From assembly GCF_000383595.1 (NCBI RefSeq), contig NZ_KB911581.1, forward strand, positions 6,903,519 through 6,967,518: a stretch of DNA of 64,000 nucleotides, in the 5' to 3' direction. Both the position numbers and the translations under genes were made by a program. Source of the stretch: Streptomyces bottropensis ATCC 25435. Lineage in GTDB: Bacteria; Actinomycetota; Actinomycetes; Streptomycetales; Streptomycetaceae. Below, piece by piece: positions 56,759 to 64,000 of the stretch; the first letter of the stretch is position 1; every line of letters begins with the position of its first letter. Below the pieces are notes generated by a model that was not told the origin of the DNA, did not search any database, and saw nothing but the letters and a program-made list of their open reading frames with translations.

Positions 56759-59700
56759 TCAGCAGACCCGGCCCGGTTCCCCGTCCGGCAGATACAGCGC
56801 CCGTTCCTGCTGGGTGAGGTCGCGGTGGATCGCTCGGCAGATGCCGGTGACCGCCTCGGCCGGGAGCGGCAGGTCCGCGTCCCACAGGCTCAGACGATCG
56901 CGGTGGTCACCGACCGCGAGGGTGCGGCCGTCGGGGCTGAACGCCAGCCTCGCCGCGCCGTCCACGCCGGGAAAGCTCGCGCGCGCGTACCGCGTGGCGG
57001 TGTCCCACAGCCGTACCGCGCTGCCGCCGGCCGTGGCGAGGGTGCGGCCGTCGGGGCTGAACGCCAGCTCGACGGGCCCCTCCGTGAGGCTGACGGTGAG
57101 CGTGGCGTCGAGGTGTCCCGTGTCGGTGTTCCACAGCCGTACCGTCCCGTCGGACTCGGCGGAGGCGAGAGTGCGGCCGTCGGGGCTGAACGCCATCGAC
57201 TCCACCTGCCGGTAGAACAGGGGGAGGTCGCCCCTCGCCCCCTTCGGCGACGCGCTCCCCTCGGGTTCGCTGAGCGTGGACCGCACCCGCCCGGTGACGG
57301 GATCGCGGAGCCGGATGTCCCGGTTCCGGCCCCCGGTGGTGGCGAAGAACTCGCCCGTGGGGCTGTACGCCACCGGAGAGCCCTCCTCGGCCTTGGGGAG
57401 TTCGACGCGGGGCCGCCCGGTGCGGGCGTCCCACAGCACGAGGCCGTCGCCCACCGTGACCAGCGTCTTTCCGTCGGGGCTGAACGCCATCCCGTTGACG
57501 AAACGGACGGGCAGGGTGGTCCGGGGCCGCCGGGTGGCGACGTCCCACAGCTGTCCTCGCGGGCTGTCGCTGATGGCCAGGGTTCTGCCGTCGGGGCTGA
57601 ACAGGACCGATCCTCCGCCGGTCAGCCCGTCGGCAAGGGTCGCTCGCGCACGGCGGGTGGCCGTGTCCCACAGCCGGACCACCCCGTCGGTCCCCGCGTC
57701 ACGGGCGGACATCCGGACACTGCTGGTGGCGATGGTCTCGCCGTCGGGGCTGAAGGCCACCGACTGCAGATCTCCGCCGGGCACGTCCAGCGTGGCGCGG
57801 GGGCGGTTCGTGCCCACCTTCCACAGCCGGACTCCGGCATCGCCGCCGCCGGAGCCGTGGGCCTCGTCGCCCGTGGCCAGTTCCGTGCCGTCCGGGCTGA
57901 ACGCCACCGACATCACGGGGCTGGTGTGGCCGGTGAGGGTGGTGGCGGCGCGGCCGGTGGCGAGGTCCCACAGGCGTACCGTGCCGTCGTAGCTGCCGGC
58001 GGCCAGGGTCCTGCCGTCCGGGGCGAACGCCATGGACTCCACGCGGCTGCTGGCGCTGGTGAGGGTGGTCCGCCGCCTGCCGTCGGCCGTGTTCCACAGG
58101 TGGACGGTGCCGTCCTCGGTGCCGGTGGCGAGAGTCCTGCCGTCGCGGCTGAAGGCCAGTGAACTGACCACTCCCGTACGACTCCTGAGGGTGAACAGCA
58201 TGCGCCCGGTGGCCAGGTCCCACAGCTGCGCGGTGTGGTCCCGGGTGCTGGTGGCGAGGGTGCGCCCGTCGGGGCCGAACGCCACCGCCATCTCCAGGCC
58301 GGTGGGGCCCCTGAGGGTGGTCGTGACGCGGCCGCCGGCCACGTCCAGCACCTGCCCGCTCTCCGTGACGGCCAGCGCGCGCCCGTCGCGGTCGAAGCCC
58401 ACCGCCGCCATGTTGTCGTCGTCGGGTTCACGGACGGCGACCGAGGCCCGGACGCGCCCGGTGTCCGGGTCCCACAGTCGCGCGTCGTCGTTGCCGCTGG
58501 TGGCGATGGTCCTGCCGTCCGGGCCGAAGGCGAGGGTGCGTACGAAAGCGGGGTCGTCCTTGTCCTCGGGGCCGGCGAGCACCTTCCGGGTACGGCCGGT
58601 CGCCGGGTCCCACAGCCGTACCGTGCCGTCGAACCCGCCGCCGGCGAGGGTCTTCCCGTCGGGGCCGTAGGCCAGGGTCGACACGGTCGAGGTGTGTCCG
58701 GTCAGCCGGTGCTCCAGCGGGACGGCCGCGGCCGCGTACAGGCTCCGGGTGGCCTCGCGGGTGGGGCTGGTCCGGTAGGCCTTGATGGCCAGGAGCGAGG
58801 CGAGATCGGTGTCGCTCTCCAGCAGCGCGGCGGACTGGGCGGCCAACTGACGTGAGAGTCCGTCGCGTTGGGCGTCCAGGGCGCTCTGCCGCTGCCAGTA
58901 GGCGACGGCCGTCGCGGTGAGCGCGAGGGCGAGGAGACAGGCGAGGGAGCCGACGAGGACGCGCAGACGGCGGGTGGTCCGGGCGCGGGCGCGTTCCTCC
59001 TGGTCGAGGGCGGAGATGCCGGCGGTGAGGAACGCGGCCTCCCGGGCGGTCAGTTCGTCGGTGTGGCGCGGCCCCCCGAAGTACTCCCGTGCCGTGGCGA
59101 GCCGGCTTCCCCGGTACAGCGCGCCCGCGTCGCGGCCCAGCTCCTCCCAGGCGCGGGCTGCCTCGGTCAGCTGCCGGTGGGCGCGCAGGCGGTCCCGGTC
59201 CTCCTCGATCCAGCCGCGCAGCCGGGGCCAGGCCGTGATGAGCGCCTCGTGGGCGAGGTCGACGCTCGGGCCGTCGAGGGTGAGGAGGCGGGCCCCGGCC
59301 AGGGACTCCAGGACCCGGGCGACCTCCACCCGGCCGGTGCCCGTGGTCTCCAGCTCGGCCCGGTCGGCGGGCCTGCGGGTGTCGGGTGTGCCGTCGCCGG
59401 GGGAGATCAGCCGCAGGAGCACCCGGCGGGCCGTCACCGCCTCGCCCTCGGTGAACCGGCCGTACGCGTCCTCGGCCGTCTTGGCGATGGCCCCGTCCAG
59501 CCCGCCGGCCGCCTCGTACCCGGCGAGGGTCAGCGTCTTGCCCCTCCGGCGACGCCATGTCTCCAGCAGGACGTGCGAGAGCAGCGGCAGACCGCCGGGC
59601 GCGTCGGTGATCTCCTCGACCAGCCGTGTGGTCAGTGCCCGTTCCACGGTCAGTCCGGCGGCCGCGGCGGGCTTGACGACGACCTCGCGCAGCTCCGCCG

Positions 59701-60565
59701 GACTCATCGGCCCGGCCAGCAGGTTGGCGTCCCCGAGCGCCCCGGCCAGTTCACGGTGTTCGGCGCAGCGGCCGTAGAAGTCCGCGCGCACGGCGACCAG
59801 GACCCGCAGCCGGCTCTCCGGGTCGCGTGCCGTCAGCAACAGGTCGATGAACCGCGTCCGCTCGGCCACGTCGTGGCAGAGGGTGAAGACCTCCTCGAAC
59901 TGGTCGACGACGACGAGGGTGTCGCCGCCGGTGCCGTCGCCGGGCGCGATCGCCTCCCGCAGCAGTTCACGGGTGCGGGCCAGTTGGTCGCCGGGGGTCA
60001 GGATCCGGATCCCGGACAGCCGCGGGCCCGGTTCCGGGTGTTCCGGGGATTCCCGCGGCTCCGGCGACTCCCGCGCCTCCCGGAGTACGGGTATCAGGCC
60101 GGCGCGCAGCAGGGAGGACTTGCCGATCCCCGACGGACCGAAGACCGCCGCGAACCTTCGGCGGCGCAGCAGCCCGGCCAGCTCGGCGGTGAGGCGGTCC
60201 CGGCCGAAGAAGAGTCCGCTGTCGTCGGTCTCGAACCGGGCCAGCCCCCGGTACGGCGGCCGCGCGTCCCCGCCGTCGCTCTCCGGGTCGAAGGCGGCGG
60301 CCTCCTCGACCGCCTGGTGCCAGCGGCTCTCCCACTGCGCCGGGTCGCCTCCGCAGGCCCGGGCGAAGGCCAGGGCCACCGCCAGCGTGGGCAGCTGCTC
60401 GCCGCCGGCGGCCTGGGAGAGGGTGGTGATCGAGTAGCCCGCCCGCTCGGCCATCGCCCGGTAGGTGAGGCCGCCCGCCTCGGTCCGCAGCTTCCGCAAC
60501 TCGAACGCGAACCGCTGCACCGGCCCGGCCCCCGGATCGACCGGCACCTCACGACGACCCGCCAC
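56759..60565 (-). CDS. HTH - STAND-type ATPase - membrane segment - WD40 propeller protein
   Basis: Encodes 1268 residues from GTG 60565 with AGAGGGG upstream; the open frame beyond has no family character. Residues 15-75: XRE-type helix-turn-helix (LTYRAMAERAGYSITTLSQA). 115-460: nSTAND1-like ATPase with Walker A GPSGIGKSS (143-151) and Walker B LVVVDQFEE (217-225), followed by winged-helix elements. 534-557: one hydrophobic span (LVGSLACLLALALTATAVAY). About 620-1240: some 14 WD40 repeats (GHTSTVSTLAYGPDGKTLA type), i.e. two seven-bladed propellers. STAND proteins oligomerise on ligand sensing by their repeats. Common in Streptomyces; here it faces the protease-MBL-patatin operon 39 bases away. 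Confidence 0.88.
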   Translation of the reverse strand: MAGRREVPVDPGAGPVQRFAFELRKLRTEAGGLTYRAMAERAGYSITTLSQAAGGEQLPTLAVALAFARACGGDPAQWESRWHQAVEEAAAFDPESDGGDARPPYRGLARFETDDSGLFFGRDRLTAELAGLLRRRRFAAVFGPSGIGKSSLLRAGLIPVLREARESPEPRESPEHPEPGPRLSGIRILTPGDQLARTRELLREAIAPGDGTGGDTLVVVDQFEEVFTLCHDVAERTRFIDLLLTARDPESRLRVLVAVRADFYGRCAEHRELAGALGDANLLAGPMSPAELREVVVKPAAAAGLTVERALTTRLVEEITDAPGGLPLLSHVLLETWRRRRGKTLTLAGYEAAGGLDGAIAKTAEDAYGRFTEGEAVTARRVLLRLISPGDGTPDTRRPADRAELETTGTGRVEVARVLESLAGARLLTLDGPSVDLAHEALITAWPRLRGWIEEDRDRLRAHRQLTEAARAWEELGRDAGALYRGSRLATAREYFGGPRHTDELTAREAAFLTAGISALDQEERARARTTRRLRVLVGSLACLLALALTATAVAYWQRQSALDAQRDGLSRQLAAQSAALLESDTDLASLLAIKAYRTSPTREATRSLYAAAAVPLEHRLTGHTSTVSTLAYGPDGKTLAGGGFDGTVRLWDPATGRTRKVLAGPEDKDDPAFVRTLAFGPDGRTIATSGNDDARLWDPDTGRVRASVAVREPDDDNMAAVGFDRDGRALAVTESGQVLDVAGGRVTTTLRGPTGLEMAVAFGPDGRTLATSTRDHTAQLWDLATGRMLFTLRSRTGVVSSLAFSRDGRTLATGTEDGTVHLWNTADGRRRTTLTSASSRVESMAFAPDGRTLAAGSYDGTVRLWDLATGRAATTLTGHTSPVMSVAFSPDGTELATGDEAHGSGGGDAGVRLWKVGTNRPRATLDVPGGDLQSVAFSPDGETIATSSVRMSARDAGTDGVVRLWDTATRRARATLADGLTGGGSVLFSPDGRTLAISDSPRGQLWDVATRRPRTTLPVRFVNGMAFSPDGKTLVTVGDGLVLWDARTGRPRVELPKAEEGSPVAYSPTGEFFATTGGRNRDIRLRDPVTGRVRSTLSEPEGSASPKGARGDLPLFYRQVESMAFSPDGRTLASAESDGTVRLWNTDTGHLDATLTVSLTEGPVELAFSPDGRTLATAGGSAVRLWDTATRYARASFPGVDGAARLAFSPDGRTLAVGDHRDRLSLWDADLPLPAEAVTGICRAIHRDLTQQERALYLPDGEPGRVC

Positions 60566-60725
60566 CGTGCTGAATCCCCTCTCGCACCCGTACTGTCCCG
60601 GACATCCCACCGTACGCATCCGGCCACCTAAGCGGAGAGATCGCGTCCGGCCATTGTTTGGCAGGCCCGACCCCCCTGCCTGACAATGCGCGACCCGCTG
60701 GAATAGGTGTTGCGGGCGGTACGGC

Positions 60726-60818
60726 CACGGGGGACATGCCGCCCACGGGGGAACGGGGCGGCACGACCGGCCGCCACGGGGGAAAGAGGCGGCACGGGGG
60801 ACTTGCCGCACGGGGGAA
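60726..60818. repeat. Five direct copies of CACGGGGGAm
   Basis: Copies start at 60726, 60744, 60775, 60793 and 60809 (spacings 18, 31, 18, 16). All are on the same strand and end in AC or AA. They lie 160-250 bases upstream of the STAND-WD40 start and resemble an array of regulator sites. Confidence 0.6.
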
Positions 60819-60821
60819 GGG

Positions 60822-60850
60822 CCCTGCTGGTCGCGGGACGACCAGCAGGG
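60822..60850. terminator. 12-bp stem hairpin
   Basis: CCCTGCTGGTCG and its exact complement around CGGGA, immediately after the decamer array. It may terminate a transcript crossing the gap in either direction. Confidence 0.55.
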
Positions 60851-61313
60851 CCACCTCTGTCCTCGGGCCCACCGGACAGCTGGACGGCTGGACGGCGAGG
60901 AGCGACAGCCGGGCGGGGCACGGACCCACCGCCGGGCGGGGCACGGGCCGTCGGTCCGAGGGCCCCGGCCGACCGACCGAGGGCAACGACCCGCGACCGG
61001 AACCGGCGAGCGCCGGACGGCCACGGGCCGACAAGAGGACGGCTTCCGCCTCACAACCGCGGGCAGCCGACGCGAAGCCGTACGGCCGTCGGCAACCGGG
61101 CGGCGGCCACGAGGCGTCGACCGTCCCGCATCAGCCGTCACGCATACGTCACGCATCAGCCGTCACGTATCGGCCGCAGGATCCGGCCGGGAGCCGCGGG
61201 GCGGCACGCCGGCCATCGGCGACAGGGCACCAGCGGTGCACAGGGCGCGGCGGACGGAAGCGGCGGAGCCCCCTCCGTGCCTCCCAGCCCGTCACCCCGC
61301 ACACCACCTCACC

Positions 61314-62483
61314 TCACAACCGCTGGATGATCGTCCCCGTCGCCAGCCCTCCACCCGCGCACATCGTCACCAGCGCGAACTCCTTGTCCGTCCGCTCCAG
61401 TTCGTGCAGGGCGGTGGTGATGAGCCGGGCGCCCGTCGCGCCCACCGGGTGCCCGAGGGCGATCGCCCCGCCGTTGACGTTCACCTTCGTCAGGTCCTGG
61501 TCGAAGACCCGCGCCCAGCTCAGCACCACCGACGCGAAGGCCTCGTTGATCTCGACCAGGTCGATGTCCTTGAGGGACATCCCCGCCTTCCCCAGCACCG
61601 CCTTGGTCGCGTCGATCGGCCCGTCGAGGTGGAAGTGGGGGTCGGAGCCGACCAGCGCCTGGGCGACGATCCGCGCCCGGGGCCGCAGCTTCAGCGCACG
61701 CGCCATCCGCTTCGACGCCCACATGATGGCCGCCGCGCCGTCGCTGATCTGGGAGGAGTTGCCCGCCGTGTGGACCGCCGTCGGCATGATCGGTTTCAGT
61801 CGGGCCAGTGCTTCCGCCGACGTGTCCCGCAGTCCCTCGTCGTGATCGACGAGCCGCCACATGCCCTGCCCGGCCCCCTGCTCCGCCTCGGTCGTCGGCA
61901 CCTGGACGGCGAACGTCTCCTTCTTGAACCGCTCCTCGGCCCACGCGGCGGCGGCCCGTTCCTGGGAGAGCAGCCCGAGCCCGTCCACGTCCTGCCGGGT
62001 GAGCCCCCGGTGCCGCGCGATCCGCTCCGCCGCCTCGAACTGGTTGGGCAGGTCGACGTTCCACTCCTCCGGAAACGGCTTGCCGGGCCCGTGCTTGGAG
62101 CCCGACCCGAGCGGCACCCGGGACATGGCCTCGACCCCGCAGCTGATGCCGACGTCGATGACACCGGCGGCGACCATGTTGGCCACCATGTGCGAGGCCT
62201 GCTGCGAGGAGCCGCACTGGCAGTCGACGGTGGTCGCTGCCGTCTCGTACGGCAGGCCCATGGTCAGCCAGGCCGTGCGCGCGGGGTTCATGGACTGCTC
62301 GCCGGCGTGGGTCACCGTGCCGCCGACGATCTGCTCGACGCAGTCGGCGGGGATGCCGGTGCGGCCGAGGAGTTCACGGTAGGTCTCGCCCAGCAGGTAG
62401 GCGGGGTGCAGGTTGGCGAGCGCGCCGCCGCGCCTGCCGATGGGAGTGCGTACGGCTTCGACGATCACGGGTTCCGCGGCCAT
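61314..62483 (-). CDS. Steroid 3-ketoacyl-CoA thiolase, FadA5-like
   Basis: Encodes 389 residues from ATG 62483 with GAGAGGAA upstream. Thiolase nucleophile C90 in DCQCGSSQQASH; later active-site blocks NEAFASVVLSWARV, NVNGGAIALGHPVGATG and MCAGGG. The segment DLPNQFEAAERIARHRG, together with AQALVGSDPHFHLDGP and EINEAFASVVLSWA, is very close to what I remember of mycobacterial FadA5, which releases propionyl- or acetyl-CoA from the cholesterol side chain. It is divergent from a CYP125-like gene, the first side-chain enzyme, across a region with two KstR-type sites. Confidence 0.88.
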   Translation of the reverse strand: MAAEPVIVEAVRTPIGRRGGALANLHPAYLLGETYRELLGRTGIPADCVEQIVGGTVTHAGEQSMNPARTAWLTMGLPYETAATTVDCQCGSSQQASHMVANMVAAGVIDVGISCGVEAMSRVPLGSGSKHGPGKPFPEEWNVDLPNQFEAAERIARHRGLTRQDVDGLGLLSQERAAAAWAEERFKKETFAVQVPTTEAEQGAGQGMWRLVDHDEGLRDTSAEALARLKPIMPTAVHTAGNSSQISDGAAAIMWASKRMARALKLRPRARIVAQALVGSDPHFHLDGPIDATKAVLGKAGMSLKDIDLVEINEAFASVVLSWARVFDQDLTKVNVNGGAIALGHPVGATGARLITTALHELERTDKEFALVTMCAGGGLATGTIIQRL

Positions 62484-62545
62484 GGGGATTCCTCTCAACG
62501 GTTACCCGCGCGGCGCGGGGCGTCCCGGCCCGGCCCGCCACGCAG

Positions 62546-62565
62546 AACTAGTACGCGTTCTAGTT
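62546..62565. promoter_or_regulatory. KstR-type operator (20-bp near-palindrome) by fadA5-like gene
   Basis: AACTAGTACGCGTTCTAGTT is symmetric except for one base pair. Its inner part 62549-62562 fits TnnAACnnGTTnnA with one mismatch (T for A). It is 63 bases before the thiolase start. Confidence 0.7.
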
Positions 62566-62658
62566 CTCCTCAGCAGTCTGCTGAGCGCGACTCCGGGACC
62601 GCAAGGGGCGTGCGGCAACTGAAAAGCCGACCGAAAGCCCCGCACCCCTTGCTTGTTC

Positions 62659-62672
62659 TAGAACCCGTTACT
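62659..62672. promoter_or_regulatory. KstR-type operator by P450 gene (one mismatch)
   Basis: TAGAACCCGTTACT fits TnnAACnnGTTnnA except the last base. It overlaps a GTTCTAGAAC palindrome and lies 47 bases before the P450 start. Confidence 0.6.
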
Positions 62673-62695
62673 ACGGTCACCGCAATTCCCTCTGT

Positions 62696-62710
62696 CTGAT
62701 GCTCCGTCAG
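62696..62710. promoter_or_regulatory. CTGAC-type palindrome, copy 4
   Basis: CTGATGCTCCGTCAG, arms CTGATG/CGTCAG with one mismatch around CTC, nine bases before the P450 ATG and running into its AGGAG ribosome site, the same layout as the copy before the LLM oxidoreductase gene. Confidence 0.65.
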
Positions 62711-62719
62711 GAGTGGCCG

Positions 62720-63955
62720 ATGCCCTGTCCAGCGCTGCCCGACGGGTTCGACTTCACCGACCCCGACCTGCTGCACCACCGTGTCCCCCTCCCGGAGTTC
62801 GCCGAACTGCGCCGCACGGAACCGGTCCACTGGATCCCGCAGGCACCAGGCATCGCGGGCTTCGCGGACGAGGGCTACTGGGCCGTCACCCGGCACGCGG
62901 ACGTCAAGTACGTCTCCACGCACCCGGAGTTGTTCTCCTCGACGGTCAACACCGCGATCATCCGCTTCAACGACCACATCGAGCGCGACGCGATCGACGC
63001 CCAGCGGCTGATCCTGCTCAACATGGACCCGCCGGAGCACACCCGGGTCCGCCAGATCGTGCAGCGCGTCTTCACCCCGCGGGCGATCCGCGCGCTGGAG
63101 GACAACCTGCGCCACCGCGCCCTCACCATCGCCCGGGAGGCGAGCGCCCACGCCGGGCCCTTCGACTTCGTCACCGAGGTCGCCTGCGAACTCCCGCTGC
63201 AGGCCATCGCCGAGCTGATCGGCATCCCGCAGGAGGACCGCATCCGGATCTTCGAGTGGTCGAACCGGATGATCTCCTACGACGACCCGGAGTACGCGAT
63301 CACCGAGGAGGTCGGGCAGCAGTCGGCGATGGAACTCATCGCCTACGCCATGAACATGGCCGCCGACCGCAAACAGTGCCCGGCGAAGGACATCGTCACC
63401 ACGCTCGTGGCCGCCGAGGACGAGGGCAACCTAGCCTCCGACGAGTTCGGCTTCTTCGTGCTGATGCTGGCGGTCGCCGGCAACGAGACGACCCGCAACG
63501 CGATCACCCACGGCATGCACGCCTTCCTCACCCACCCCGATCAGTGGGACCTCTACAAACGCGAACGCCCGGCGACGGCGGCCGAGGAGATCGTCCGCTG
63601 GGCCGCACCGGTCAACTCCTTCCAGCGCACCGCCACCCAGGACCTCGAACTCGGCGGCAAGCAGATCAGGAAGGGGGACCGCGTCGGCATCTTCTACGCC
63701 TCCGCCAACCACGACCCGGACGTCTTCACCGACCCCGACTCCTTCGACATCACCCGTGACCCCAACCCCCACCTCGGTTTCGGCGGCGGAGGCCCGCACT
63801 TCTGCCTCGGCAAGTCCCTGGCCGTCCTGGAGATCGACCTGATCTTCAACGCGATCGCCGACGCGATGCCCGGCCTCCGGCTGGCCGGCGAGCCGAGCCG
63901 GCTGCGCTCGGCCTGGATCAACGGGGTCAAACACCTCCAGGTGACCACCGCCTGA
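62720..63955 (+). CDS. Cytochrome P450, CYP125-like (steroid C26 monooxygenase)
   Basis: Encodes 411 residues from ATG 62720 with AGGAG at good spacing. Heme ligand C362 in FGGGGPHFCLGKSLA, I-helix VAGNETTRNAITHGM, K-helix AEEIVRWAAP. The opening LPDGFDFTDPDLL, the DFVTEVACELPLQAIAELIG, the WSNRMISYDDPEYA and the DEFGFFVLMLAVAGNETTRN blocks are the signature of CYP125, which hydroxylates and further oxidises the terminal methyl of the cholesterol side chain. Electrons would come from a ferredoxin such as that at 40.9 kb. Divergent from the FadA5-like gene and preceded by KstR-type and CTGAC-type sites. Confidence 0.9.
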   Translation: MPCPALPDGFDFTDPDLLHHRVPLPEFAELRRTEPVHWIPQAPGIAGFADEGYWAVTRHADVKYVSTHPELFSSTVNTAIIRFNDHIERDAIDAQRLILLNMDPPEHTRVRQIVQRVFTPRAIRALEDNLRHRALTIAREASAHAGPFDFVTEVACELPLQAIAELIGIPQEDRIRIFEWSNRMISYDDPEYAITEEVGQQSAMELIAYAMNMAADRKQCPAKDIVTTLVAAEDEGNLASDEFGFFVLMLAVAGNETTRNAITHGMHAFLTHPDQWDLYKRERPATAAEEIVRWAAPVNSFQRTATQDLELGGKQIRKGDRVGIFYASANHDPDVFTDPDSFDITRDPNPHLGFGGGGPHFCLGKSLAVLEIDLIFNAIADAMPGLRLAGEPSRLRSAWINGVKHLQVTTA

Positions 63956-64000
63956 CCGCTCCACCCCCGCAAGTCTCGGGCCGACGGCCTCCCGGCGCCG
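63956..64000. other. Window end after the P450 gene
   Basis: Forty-five bases with no feature that can be judged. Confidence 0.3.

Larger units (their letters stand above)
60566..61313. other. 748-bp gap upstream of the STAND-WD40 gene
   Basis: No supported gene. It holds five copies of a decamer repeat (60726-60818), a hairpin (60822-60850) and, closer to the gene, a region with TTGTTTGGC and TGACAATGCG (60655-60690) that could include the promoter of the STAND gene. Confidence 0.45.

Overview
This is a very GC-rich stretch of actinobacterial chromosome, and everything in it points to a Streptomyces: strong third-position GC bias, many GTG starts and 4-base stop/start overlaps, Streptomyces-restricted families (DUF6507, DUF6177, SCO2322 family, RNase H/acid phosphatase fusion), and a type A RNase P RNA. 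No tRNA, rRNA, CRISPR array or complete insertion sequence was recognised; only the 3' end of an IS110-type transposase is present at the left edge.

Layout. 1-1.7 kb is a worn edge (IS110 tail, frameshifted Fic gene, winged-helix zinc protein). 1.9-7.4 kb is a polymorphic toxin locus: small lipoprotein, DUF6507 protein, 786-residue WXG-like toxin with a predicted PD-(D/E)xK nuclease tip, probable immunity protein, DUF6177 protein. 7.6-20.6 kb is mostly conserved housekeeping: rnpB, EamA exporter with AraC regulator, Uma2 protein, MerR regulator, RNB nuclease, YaaA, KDPG aldolase, RNase H/phosphatase, zinc-ribbon and Nif3 proteins. 20.6-24.0 kb is an operon (Hsd4A-, alcohol dehydrogenase- and Hsd4B-like) that resembles mycobacterial steroid side-chain beta-oxidation. 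24-35 kb carries a DesK/DesR-like two-component pair, an MFS exporter, a nuclease-TerD fusion, an amidase and an F420-type oxidoreductase. 35-39.6 kb has a three-gene glycosyltransferase/methyltransferase/toroid-protein operon and a KstR-like TetR regulator. 40-43.9 kb has an aldehyde dehydrogenase-ferredoxin operon divergent from a metallo-beta-lactamase-fold gene. 44.9-51.5 kb is a cobalamin-riboswitch-headed ECF transporter operon with two surface proteins. 52.4-60.6 kb is a three-gene operon (subtilisin-like protease, metallo-beta-lactamase fold, patatin lipase) convergent with a large HTH-STAND ATPase-WD40 gene. 61.3-64 kb has a FadA5-like thiolase divergent from a CYP125-like P450.

How it works together. 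The steroid-type genes are scattered over 42 kb but appear tied together by two palindromic motifs: TnnAACnnGTTnnA (the KstR operator pattern) at five places, and CTGAyrnnnCGTCAG at four. Together they flank almost every gene of this group, including the kstR-like gene. The B12 operon combines an ECF importer with an alpha/alpha-toroid surface protein that recalls the cobalamin-binding half of intrinsic factor. The protease-MBL-patatin operon beside a STAND-WD40 ATPase is the best candidate here for an undescribed conflict or signalling system. All functional statements are from reading the sequence and from memory of the families; no database search was run.
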